Of a DNA stretch of 64,000 bases, positions 35,940 to 43,671 are shown in pieces; position 1 is the first letter of the stretch, and the number at the start of each line of letters is the position of its first letter. Below the pieces are notes generated by a model. The model was not told the DNA's origin. It was given only the letters and a program-made list of their open reading frames with translations, and did not search any database. Position numbers and translations under genes: made by a program. Origin of the DNA: Blastocatellia bacterium (GTDB taxonomy: Bacteria; Acidobacteriota; Blastocatellia; Pyrinomonadales; Pyrinomonadaceae); the NCBI GenBank assembly GCA_016789265.1, contig JAEUQK010000018.1, positions 1 to 64,000 on the forward strand, read 5' to 3'.

Positions 35940-37733
35940 CTACTTCGCCCACTCATCCGCGATGTGCACGTCCGCTTTGATCGCGACCCGCTTGATAAAT
36001 TCCTGTCCGGCGGCGGTCATCGCATTTTCTAACTCAACGGCAACAGCCTCGGCGTCGGCTGCGTCGCATTCGACCATGATCTCGTCGTGCACGATGTTTA
36101 CGAGCTTTCCTGAACTCCCATGTAGCGAATCGTGCAGCAAGCGTAGGGCACGTTTTAGGATGTCGGCCGACGTGCCTTGTATCGGCATGTTTACACCGTA
36201 GCGGCGAGCAGCAGCGACAGCCGCACGATCCGTTTCGTCGAAACGCAGCCGAAGCATACGACCTGACGCCGTCCGAGCAACGCGGTTGTCCACAACCGAG
36301 CGGCCTGATTCGCGAAGGTAGGCGTCCAGATGGCGATAGGTGCCGAAGTATTTTCGCATCGTATTCTCAGCGTCCGATTGCGAAAGCCCTGTCATCATTC
36401 CAAATCTCGAAGCCCCAACACCGTATACGATCCCGAAATTCAATCGCTTGGCAAACGAGCGTTGTTCGGCTGTTACATTCTGCAGGTCGACATTGAAGAC
36501 CTGCGATGCTGTCATCGCATGAAAATCCTGTCCGCTTTCAAACGCCTTAATGAAATTCTCATCCGCGGAAAAATCCGCTAGAATTCTCAGCTCGATCTGG
36601 GAATAGTCGGCGATCACTAGCTTTTTGCCGTCGGGAGCTCGAAAGCACCGGCGATAGGCTTCTTCGTGCGGTATCTGCTGAAGGTTCGGATTTGAACACG
36701 AGAATCTTCCCGTAGGGGCACCGATCTGTCGAAAGTCCGCATGGATGCGTCCCGTCATAGGCTCGATGAATTCGAGGATGTTCTCGCCAAAACTCGTCAA
36801 AGATTTTTGCGCCGCGCGATATTCTAAGAGTTTGCCAACAACGGGCCATTTTTCTGCAAGCGGCTGCAATTCCCACGCACGTGTCGAAGCAGGAACCGGC
36901 ACGCCGAGATTCAGCAACGCATCGGTAACCTGTTGCTGCGAATCCAGATTGATCTCAGCTCGCCCAAAAAGTGAAGCCTGGGCGACACCGGCCGACAGCA
37001 GATCCTGAAGCTCATTTGCGGTTTTTGCCTGTGTGATACGCACTTTATCCAACTGTTCACGCCAGCGTGTTGCATCAAGATAGATCCCGTTCAGTTCCAT
37101 CTCGGCGATCGGCATCAGGCAATCGAATTCAAGCTGCGCGACTCGTGTGAGCCCGTCGTTAGCTAAACGATCGGCCATCTGTTCGTGCAGCGGCAACATC
37201 ACTTGCGCGTCAAGGGCGGCATACTGTAGTTGCGATTGCGAAAGTTCTGACGCATTCCAATCGCTGATCTGTTCAGATTTGTCTAGTTCAGTGTCTGTGA
37301 AGAATTTCGCTACGTCCGCCAATGAATGTCGGCGGTCTCCATCGCCTGCAGATATCAGCACGCTCGCAAGATAGGTGTCAAAGACTCCATTCGTCTCACA
37401 ACCGAGATGATGCCGGATCCATTTCAGATCAAACTTGGCATTGTGTGCCACTTTCATTACTGAAGGATCTTCAAGCAATCCCCGTAGCGGCTTCAGATCT
37501 GCGGCGGTCCGCGAGTCTCCAAAGGAATATAGGTCGAAAACGAAAGTCGTTCGTCCGGTCGAAAGCTGTACAAGGCGAAGCCGGCCCTTGTAAGGGTCCA
37601 GCTCAGTGGTCTCGGTATCAAAACCAAGACGCTTTTCTCGCCTGAGTTCCTCAACTGCGCGAGACACACCGGCAGCGTCGGTCACGTACTGGAAATAAAT
37701 ATTCAAACTTCTCTCAGGTGTCATTTCGGTCAT
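35940..37733 (-). CDS. DNA polymerase I-type enzyme: 3'-5' exonuclease plus polymerase, no 5' nuclease
   Basis: The product has 597 residues. A DEDD-type exonuclease domain (about 15-200) keeps FDTETTELDP, HNAKFDLKWI and YAALDAQVM, so proofreading looks active. The family A polymerase domain carries motif A DYSQIELR at about 374, motif B RSFAKRLNFGIVYG and motif C VHDEIMVECD at about 548. MPIQGTSADILKRA is also typical. The 5' flap nuclease of full PolA (about 300 residues) is absent; a separate protein may supply it. It may act in repair or gap filling, beside or in place of a longer PolA elsewhere. Confidence 0.9.
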   Translation of the reverse strand: MTEMTPERSLNIYFQYVTDAAGVSRAVEELRREKRLGFDTETTELDPYKGRLRLVQLSTGRTTFVFDLYSFGDSRTAADLKPLRGLLEDPSVMKVAHNAKFDLKWIRHHLGCETNGVFDTYLASVLISAGDGDRRHSLADVAKFFTDTELDKSEQISDWNASELSQSQLQYAALDAQVMLPLHEQMADRLANDGLTRVAQLEFDCLMPIAEMELNGIYLDATRWREQLDKVRITQAKTANELQDLLSAGVAQASLFGRAEINLDSQQQVTDALLNLGVPVPASTRAWELQPLAEKWPVVGKLLEYRAAQKSLTSFGENILEFIEPMTGRIHADFRQIGAPTGRFSCSNPNLQQIPHEEAYRRCFRAPDGKKLVIADYSQIELRILADFSADENFIKAFESGQDFHAMTASQVFNVDLQNVTAEQRSFAKRLNFGIVYGVGASRFGMMTGLSQSDAENTMRKYFGTYRHLDAYLRESGRSVVDNRVARTASGRMLRLRFDETDRAAVAAARRYGVNMPIQGTSADILKRALRLLHDSLHGSSGKLVNIVHDEIMVECDAADAEAVAVELENAMTAAGQEFIKRVAIKADVHIADEWAK

Positions 37734-37905
37734 TATATCACCGGCGGGCCGTACTCACTCGCGGGATCGGGGAAACAAGTCAGTGCGTCAGGTTTTGTAT
37801 TTTCGCGCTTGGTCTGATAGGACTCGAAATATCCATCTGCCTGACAAATCGTGATTAATGCTCGCCGCAGATCGTTGTCACAGAGGACATTTAAAAGTTT
37901 AGGGT

Positions 37906-37933
37906 TTGCCGTTGATCGGTTTTCCGCTATACT
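37906..37933 (+). promoter_or_regulatory. Candidate promoter for the RNase E/G gene
   Basis: TTGCCG (37906-37911), a 16-base spacer and TATACT (37928-37933) form the best sigma-70-like match in the gap. A transcript starting near 37940 would have an untranslated leader of roughly 380 bases before the RNase E/G ATG. Confidence 0.5.
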
Positions 37934-38322
37934 ATGCCGGAGTTTGCCGGATGACGCGCTAATACTAATGTGCGAGATCGGCAGTTGAGATAAGAGGATT
38001 CATCGGCCGGATATCGGTCCTGAAAACAGATTTTTGAAGGTCGAGCACGATCGTATTCGATATGTGCTCCCTCAGCAAAAGCCCGCAAGTGTGGGCATTT
38101 TGCGGGAAAAGATCCCTGCGTGATTCAAACCAACTATCGGTGTATCGGCAACAGCCGGAAGCTACCGAAAAGAACGATCGAAGTTTACGCAAAATCCGTC
38201 TCGGGCGGCTTGAATTAAAGTCTTCGCGCGACGTCTGTCCTCGTTCCATCTCAGTTCAGCCGACAATCCAACCTCCGGCATCCTCAAATCTAAGCATTTG
38301 AAGGACTTAAGTCTTAATTTGT
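37934..38322 (+). promoter_or_regulatory. Long structured 5' leader of the RNase E/G gene
   Basis: This region has no convincing gene. It contains a stem GAGCAC (38043-38048)/GTGCTC (38064-38069). Next come two mutually exclusive stems that share one strand: GCCCGCA (38081-38087) can pair with TGTGGGC (38090-38096), or CCCGCAA (38082-38088) with TTGCGGG (38100-38106). In E. coli, rne has a leader of similar length through which RNase E represses its own mRNA. A comparable role is plausible here but not shown. I do not recognise a known riboswitch. Confidence 0.45.
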
Positions 38323-40941
38323 ATGTCAAAGGAAATGATCATCAGCGTCAATGGACGCGAAAAGAAGATCGCCATTCTCGATAACGGCAAGGTGACCGAA
38401 TTTTATATCGAGCGGGGCGAGGAGAATAGCGGCATTGCCGGGAACATATACAAGGGGCGCGTTCAGCGTGTTTTGCCGGGAATGCAATCAGCATTTGTTT
38501 CCATAGGCCTGGAGCGAGACGCGTTCCTGTACGTTTCTGATTTCTTCGATGAGGAAGAAGAGATCGAACGCATCGTGATGGAAAAGGGAAAGAAGACCTC
38601 TCCAGAGGAAGCAAAACGCGAGGCAAACGATCGCATCGAGCGCGCTCGGATCGAACGGGAAAAAGCTATGGAATCGGCGCAGGAGATTGCCGAACCTATT
38701 GCCGAAAGCGGTATCGCGATCTCGGTTGATGAGAAAGAGGTCGAGGAAACCGACCGGCGAGGGCGATCCCGCCGCGGGCGCGAACGTAAGCCGCGTTTCG
38801 AGGATGAAGTTTCCACCGCTTCCGAGCCCGAAGCAGAAGAGTTGAATTTTGCTGAACCACCGGTCATCGAGTTTGATGATTCCGGATTCGAGCGGATCAG
38901 CGACGACGAAGATACCGGAGAGCTCTTTAAAGACGCGTTTCGGCAGGAAGCGATCATCGACAAGGTCCGAGCCGTCGAATTTGACATGGAAGAATCGTCG
39001 ATCGCCGAGGTTGGGTCGCTGTTGAGTTCCGTGTCCGCGACCGACGGCGGATTTGAGCGTATCGCTGACGAAGATGAAGTTCCCGTAAAAGAGACTAAGA
39101 AGAAATCCTCACGTTCGCGATCCAAGAAGGCAGACGGAGAAGAGACGTCTGAGAAGAAGTCACGTCCAAAAAAGGCTGCTTCCTCCAAGCCCAAGAAATC
39201 TTCCTCCCGATCCAAGAAGGCAGCCGAAGCTGAAACTCCTGAAGGAGAACCTGAGGAACAGTTGCCAGATTCAGAAGCAAGCGTTCGAGAGAAGGACGAG
39301 ACTTCGGCGATGTCAGTTCGCCGGGGTGGACGCGGACGTCGCCGAGGGGGTAAGGGGCGGAAAAAACAAGCGGGCGATACGACGGATGAGACGACCGAAC
39401 TCGAAGTTCAAGACGAATCTTCCGAAAATGGAAACGGTGACATTGAAATCTCTGATCCCGAAATTATTTTTGACGCGGATCCGGAGCCCGAACCAGAGGT
39501 CGCTGAGGTTGTTTTAGACGAAGTTGCCGAGACTCCCGAACCATCTAACCCGGGAAATCGGGAACCGCGGGAGCGCGACAATCGCGGGCGTGATAAAAGG
39601 CGCGATGGCCGCGGACGCGACCGAGACGGTCAGCAGCGAGAGGGCAAGAAGTTTGACCGGAACGATCGGCACAGCCGTGATGACCGCGGCGAACGCGGAG
39701 ACAGAGGCGAACGTAGGGGGCAACCGACAATCTCCGATCTGCTGCGAGAAGGCCAGGAGATCCTGGTCCAGATCGCGAAAGAACCGATCGCGAAGAAGGG
39801 TGCGAGGATCACTTCGCACATTGCGTTGCCGGGCCGATTTCTCGTTTACATGCCAACGATCGAACATGTCGGCGTGTCCAGGAAGATCGAATCATCCAGC
39901 GAGCGTGGTCGTCTCCGGACACTTATCCAGCGGATAAGACAAGAAGAAGACGTGCCCTCAGGCGGCTTTATAGTTCGAACCGCAGGGATCGGGATATCTG
40001 AGGAAGACCTCCGACAGGACGCAAGGTATCTCGTCCGTACCTGGGTGGACATCAAGAAGTCATCGGAAAAGGCAAAATCTCCTGCGATGGTACATCAGGA
40101 CCTTGATCTGGTTCAGCGTCTGCTGCGTGATCAGCTTTCTGATGATTTTGCAGCGATCCGCGTTGATAGCGAGGAGGAATACCTTCGCACTGTCGAGTTC
40201 ATCAATCGAATACAGCCAAAGCTTGTAAACCGCGTGAAGTTCTACACGCGCGACGAGCCCATTTTGGAAGCGTATAACGTTCAGGAGGAGATCGACAAAG
40301 CCCTCAAACCGCGTGTATGGCTGAAATCCGGTGGTTATCTCGTCATAAATCAGACCGAAGCCTTGGTCGCGATAGACGTCAACACAGGAAAGTTCGTCGG
40401 TAAGGGCAACGCACGACTCGAGGACACTATAGTCAAGACCAATTTGGAGGCCGTAGACGAGATCGCCCGGCAGATCAGGCTGAGAGATCTCGGCGGCATC
40501 ATTGTACTTGACCTGATCGACATGGAGGATCGCCGAAATCGGCACAAGGTCTCACAAGCATTACAGGAAGCACTGGCGAGCGATAAATCGCCGACAAAGG
40601 TACTATCGTTCAACGATTTCGGGCTGATAATCATGACCCGCAAGCGGGTGAAGCAGTCGCTTGAAAGAACCATGTGTGCGCCTTGTGAATATTGCGAAGG
40701 TGCCGGATGGGTAAAATCCCCCTCCACTGTTTGCTATGAAGTGCTTGCCGAGGCACGAAGGCTTTCAAAGCATCAGGAAGACGTTCGCCAGACAACACTC
40801 CGTGTTCATCCTGATGTTGCGAAAGCATTGCGCAGCACGGAAAGAAGCGTTTTGGAAGAGATCGAAGAATATCTGGGTTTCGTCGATGTGACCGCAGACC
40901 CGCACATCCACCAGGCACAGTTCGATTTTGCGTTTGTTTGA
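38323..40941 (+). CDS. rng: Ribonuclease E/G family endoribonuclease with large insertion in the S1 domain
   Basis: The product has 872 residues, about 380 more than RNase G. It begins with the start of an S1 domain (NIYKGRVQRVLPGMQSAFVS). After FLYVSDFFDEEEE the domain is interrupted by about 380 low-complexity residues: acidic stretches, SKKSRSK-like basic runs and RGD/RGR-rich repeats. It resumes at about 467 with TISDLLREGQEILVQIAKEP. The catalytic core is intact: AIDVNTG at about 684, VLDLIDMED at about 728 and the zinc-link CAPCEYC at about 785. It cleaves single-stranded RNA in mRNA decay and rRNA processing; the insert probably binds RNA or partners. Confidence 0.92.
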   Translation: MSKEMIISVNGREKKIAILDNGKVTEFYIERGEENSGIAGNIYKGRVQRVLPGMQSAFVSIGLERDAFLYVSDFFDEEEEIERIVMEKGKKTSPEEAKREANDRIERARIEREKAMESAQEIAEPIAESGIAISVDEKEVEETDRRGRSRRGRERKPRFEDEVSTASEPEAEELNFAEPPVIEFDDSGFERISDDEDTGELFKDAFRQEAIIDKVRAVEFDMEESSIAEVGSLLSSVSATDGGFERIADEDEVPVKETKKKSSRSRSKKADGEETSEKKSRPKKAASSKPKKSSSRSKKAAEAETPEGEPEEQLPDSEASVREKDETSAMSVRRGGRGRRRGGKGRKKQAGDTTDETTELEVQDESSENGNGDIEISDPEIIFDADPEPEPEVAEVVLDEVAETPEPSNPGNREPRERDNRGRDKRRDGRGRDRDGQQREGKKFDRNDRHSRDDRGERGDRGERRGQPTISDLLREGQEILVQIAKEPIAKKGARITSHIALPGRFLVYMPTIEHVGVSRKIESSSERGRLRTLIQRIRQEEDVPSGGFIVRTAGIGISEEDLRQDARYLVRTWVDIKKSSEKAKSPAMVHQDLDLVQRLLRDQLSDDFAAIRVDSEEEYLRTVEFINRIQPKLVNRVKFYTRDEPILEAYNVQEEIDKALKPRVWLKSGGYLVINQTEALVAIDVNTGKFVGKGNARLEDTIVKTNLEAVDEIARQIRLRDLGGIIVLDLIDMEDRRNRHKVSQALQEALASDKSPTKVLSFNDFGLIIMTRKRVKQSLERTMCAPCEYCEGAGWVKSPSTVCYEVLAEARRLSKHQEDVRQTTLRVHPDVAKALRSTERSVLEEIEEYLGFVDVTADPHIHQAQFDFAFV

Positions 40942-40963
40942 TCTGTTTCGTCTGATGACAACT

Positions 40964-41001
40964 AAGAACGCGACCGATGGTTCTCGTCAGGCCGCGTTCT
41001 T
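40964..41001 (+). terminator. Hairpin terminator after RNase E/G gene
   Basis: AAGAACGCG (40964-40972) pairs perfectly with CGCGTTCTT (40993-41001) around a 20-base loop. The following bases are T-rich but interrupted (ATTTCCATT), so strength is uncertain. Confidence 0.55.
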
Positions 41002-41129
41002 ATTTCCATTATCCGCTTTTCTCCTCGTCATCCCAATCCAAGCCTTTCGACCAGTTTATGGGATCGAGGATCGGAACGTAGTGGTTTCCATACAGGATCG
41101 GGATATATGAAAGGCGCCAGAAACGCCCG

Positions 41130-42320
41130 TTAGTTGACCGCGATCTCCAGATTCCTCATGGCTCCGTCAGTATCGCCGAGCGCCAACTTGAATTTTGCGT
41201 GGGCTATAAAGCGGTCAGCATTCGTGTCTTTCACCACCGACATTTCTCGGTCTGCAAACTGGTAATAACCCTGTGTTCGCCGCGTTGTCAATATCTTCTT
41301 GATCACCTGAGGTAACTGATCATCACTGGGAATCGGGAACTGATATGGTTGTCGCCCTAAAAGGAGACCAGCCCGATATTGGGGCTTGATCCCTTCTTCG
41401 AAACGCCCTGAAGCAAAGCGAATATCCGATAAGATGCCATGGGCAAAAAGAAGATCGTCACTGATCTTCAAAGCCTTGCGCGAATAGGCTTCGGCATTTA
41501 CGAAGCTTCCACTAGAGTATTCCGCGTGAGCAAGATCAGTCATCAAATTTTTAGAGACCGTGTCTAACTCCAAGGCCGATAACAACATTTGTTTTGCTTC
41601 TTCGGAGCGGCCACGGACCATCGACAAGTTGGCATACCACTGTCGGGCAACGGGATATCCCGGATTGAGTTCGATCGAGCGTTTGAATTCATTTTCGGCA
41701 CTTTCCCGATCCCACCAATGGAACATATTAATGAAACCTCTCGTCGCATATGCCTCGCCCAAAGTCGGATCGATCTCCAGGGCTTTTGCGACGGAGGACT
41801 CAGCCTCTCCAATTTCCCGTGCAAAGATCGTGGAATCTGCATTGCCCACATAAGCGAGAGCGAAGTTCGGGTCCGCCTTAACGGCATTTCGAAACAATCT
41901 CAAACCCTCAGCCAAACCCGGATTGTCTCGTTTGCTCCAGTAATACCGACCTTCCTGGTACATCGACATTACGTCTGGCAGATCAGAATACCGTTTTGCG
42001 AGCGCGTTGCGTTCACGGCCAGACAGATCCACCGCAAGGGCGTTCGCAATGTTTAATGCGATCTCGTGGTGTGTGTAGAATATGCCCCGTTCAGCGACAT
42101 CGAACTCGTGTGACCAAACTGTAGACCAGTCGGAAGCCCTGACGAGCCTCGCTATCACGAAGACCCGACCGTCGGTCTCTGTGTAGGTACCTTCGACGCC
42201 CGACTCAACCCGAAGTTCGCGAGCGACCTGTTCGAGATCAACAGGATCCTCCCCGAATCGAAGGACCGCGCTCGCGGGACGGACACTGAATTCGTCTACG
42301 TTGCTGAGTCTTGATATCAA
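41130..42320 (-). CDS. 5'-truncated TPR domain of a CadC-like winged-helix regulator
   Basis: The 396-residue frame starts inside the conserved sequence ADLLISRLSNVDEFSVRP and continues with VARELRVESGVEGTYTETDG. That block, followed by TPRs, forms the C-terminal part of large winged-helix/TPR regulators. About eight TPR-like repeats follow (AEGLRLFRNAVKADPNFALA, SVAKALEIDPTLGEAYATRG). The DNA-binding domain, linker and membrane segment normally found upstream are missing. The frame is closed by TAA at 42339-42341. The nominal TTG start at 42320 is therefore doubtful, and this is probably a gene remnant, although its TPR part is undamaged. Confidence 0.6.
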   Translation of the reverse strand: MISRLSNVDEFSVRPASAVLRFGEDPVDLEQVARELRVESGVEGTYTETDGRVFVIARLVRASDWSTVWSHEFDVAERGIFYTHHEIALNIANALAVDLSGRERNALAKRYSDLPDVMSMYQEGRYYWSKRDNPGLAEGLRLFRNAVKADPNFALAYVGNADSTIFAREIGEAESSVAKALEIDPTLGEAYATRGFINMFHWWDRESAENEFKRSIELNPGYPVARQWYANLSMVRGRSEEAKQMLLSALELDTVSKNLMTDLAHAEYSSGSFVNAEAYSRKALKISDDLLFAHGILSDIRFASGRFEEGIKPQYRAGLLLGRQPYQFPIPSDDQLPQVIKKILTTRRTQGYYQFADREMSVVKDTNADRFIAHAKFKLALGDTDGAMRNLEIAVN

Positions 42321-42334
42321 GAGATCGGCTATAG

Positions 42335-42775
42335 CTGATTAGAACCAACGGAGGTCCCGGGAGCACGGCTATCGAGCGACCGGCAGCAACCGGTGTTGGT
42401 TTACAGCAGGCGGTAAACGTAACGGATCTTACCGGAGGCGGATTTTTTATCGGGCCTGTGCGAAATTTTCGGCGGCTGACGGCGGTCACCTATCGATGGG
42501 AAACGACCGGAACGGCGGCAATCGGCTTGATCGCGCAAGAAGTATTCAAAGTCGAACCCAAATTAACAAGCCGCGATGAAAATAATGAGGCGCAGAGTGT
42601 CAAATACGATAGCGTGACCTTAGTCCTCGTCAACGCGGTCAAAGAGCAGCAGGCCCAGATCGAAACCCTGGTTTCAAGGCTGAAAACGGTAGAAAGCGAA
42701 TTGAGTGCGCTCAAGAAGCGGAAGTCCGTTAAGCCGACGGCGTTGAGAATGAAGAGTTCGATTCGGCGGCGATGA
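42335..42775 (+). pseudogene. Remnant of a protein with C-terminal S74 intramolecular chaperone domain
   Basis: The open frame begins after TAG 42332-42334. Its recognisable part is AVTYRWETTGTAAIGLIAQE, then SVKYDSVTLVLVNAVKEQQA and a short coiled coil. This is the peptidase S74/endosialidase chaperone domain found at the end of tail fibres and similar trimeric proteins. The whole preceding protein, normally several hundred residues, is missing. A possible GTG start is at 42458, but a free S74 domain of 105 residues would have no client. It lies head-to-head with the truncated TPR gene and keeps a strong terminator. Confidence 0.65.
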
Positions 42776-42802
42776 TCCGACAGCGCGGGACAAGCTGCCA
42801 GC

Positions 42803-42828
42803 GGGCATCGACCATCGATGCCCTTTTT
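42803..42828 (+). terminator. Strong intrinsic terminator after the S74 remnant
   Basis: A perfect nine-base stem GGGCATCGA/TCGATGCCC with a CCA loop is followed directly by TTTTT (42824-42828). The T-tract is only on the plus strand, so it served the S74-domain gene. It touches the 3' end of the minus-strand gene that stops at 42827. Confidence 0.85.
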
Positions 42829-43606
42829 ACATTTTCAGGTCTTTTCTGAGCGACTTTGGATCGGTCGGTTTTGCGAAGATCGAATCGGGGATCGCTTTAT
42901 TGTACTCGACTGATTCGTAGTTAATACGGGAACTTGGTTGTTTATTGGTGAACCGATCGATAATGAACGGCGAACGGATGCCGCCGACGTCTACGAACTG
43001 AGCGTAGCGGTCTTCCTCCGTCACCTCCTCGCCGTCAGAGTTTGTACTCTTGTATATCGCTTTCATGGGAAGGCCGTCTTCGGCGGCAAACTCAAATTCA
43101 ACGGAAAGCCCGTCTTTGTAGGTCAGCTTCACTACCTCATTGCGCTTGCCGAGCGTTGCTTGCCGCCTGCCGACATAAGACAGCTCGGCTTCGCCTTTCC
43201 ATCCGCCGCGAAGGAGGTTGTCCAAACTCACCCGTATCCCGCGTTTGAAATTCTTTATCTGGTCTTCGTTCTGGACCTTGATCACTTCTTGCTCGCCGTC
43301 ATACACCCAGCCCGCGTCGCCGTCGTTCGTTTGAACTATCTTGGTTTTACCGCCTTTGAATTCGGTCCGCTCCTTGTCAGGAAACACGATCACGTCCAGG
43401 AATGACTGAAATGAAACTAAGGCCCCATCCTTAAAAATACTGTAACGACCACGGCCGATCTGCGACCGGACATTCAAATACTTTTCACCGCCGAGATTCT
43501 GAACGGCTTTGTTCAGAACCGCTTGCGCATCTTGCGAATACGAAGGCGACGAAAACCCGACACAGCAAACGAACAAAAAAACAACGGCTATAAAAGTTCT
43601 CTGCAT
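42827..43606 (-). CDS. Secreted outer-membrane lipoprotein-sorting-like protein (LolA-like fold)
   Basis: This 259-residue protein has a signal peptide (MQRTFIAVVFLFVCCVGFSS, cleavage near SYSQ). The mature part is LolA/LolB-like beta-sheet: VLNKAVQNLGGEKYLNVRS, DGDAGWVYDGEQEVIKVQ, VVKLTYKDGLSVEFEF and IRSPFIIDRFTN. Proteins of this kind bind lipids or hydrophobic ligands in the periplasm; true LolA function is not established. It stands alone between a terminator upstream and the S74 terminator downstream. Confidence 0.65.
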   Translation of the reverse strand: MQRTFIAVVFLFVCCVGFSSPSYSQDAQAVLNKAVQNLGGEKYLNVRSQIGRGRYSIFKDGALVSFQSFLDVIVFPDKERTEFKGGKTKIVQTNDGDAGWVYDGEQEVIKVQNEDQIKNFKRGIRVSLDNLLRGGWKGEAELSYVGRRQATLGKRNEVVKLTYKDGLSVEFEFAAEDGLPMKAIYKSTNSDGEEVTEEDRYAQFVDVGGIRSPFIIDRFTNKQPSSRINYESVEYNKAIPDSIFAKPTDPKSLRKDLKM

Positions 43607-43611
43607 AAATC

Positions 43612-43644
43612 AAAAAGCTTCGGTGTGAATTTTAACACCGAAGC
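43612..43644 (-). terminator. Intrinsic terminator of the ClpA/C-like gene
   Basis: On the minus strand GCTTCGGTGT (43635-43644) pairs perfectly with ACACCGAAGC (43617-43626) around an eight-base loop and is followed by TTTTT (43612-43616). It lies 27 bases after the Clp ATPase stop. Confidence 0.85.
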
Positions 43645-43671
43645 CTTTGATGCTTTAAACCGCTACTCGGT

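Noticed and set aside
38062-38301. Plus-strand frame of 79 codons in the RNase E/G leader
   Set aside because: No Shine-Dalgarno sequence, no domain, composition unlike neighbouring genes; the region shows hairpins instead.
39041-39720. Tandem repeat array or recent expansion in the RNase E/G gene
   Set aside because: The amino-acid repeats (RGD/RGR, SKK) are low complexity, but the DNA copies are too diverged for a true tandem array.
41112-41128. Terminator of the truncated TPR regulator on the minus strand
   Set aside because: Only a four-base GGCG/CGCC stem with a weak TTTC tail; too poor to list.
42238-42489. Minus-strand frame containing GRSIAVLP, as a gene of its own
   Set aside because: Outside that one block the product is nonsense-like; it is better explained as a frameshifted leftover of the regulator upstream of 42320, or as a chance antisense reading of the S74 remnant.
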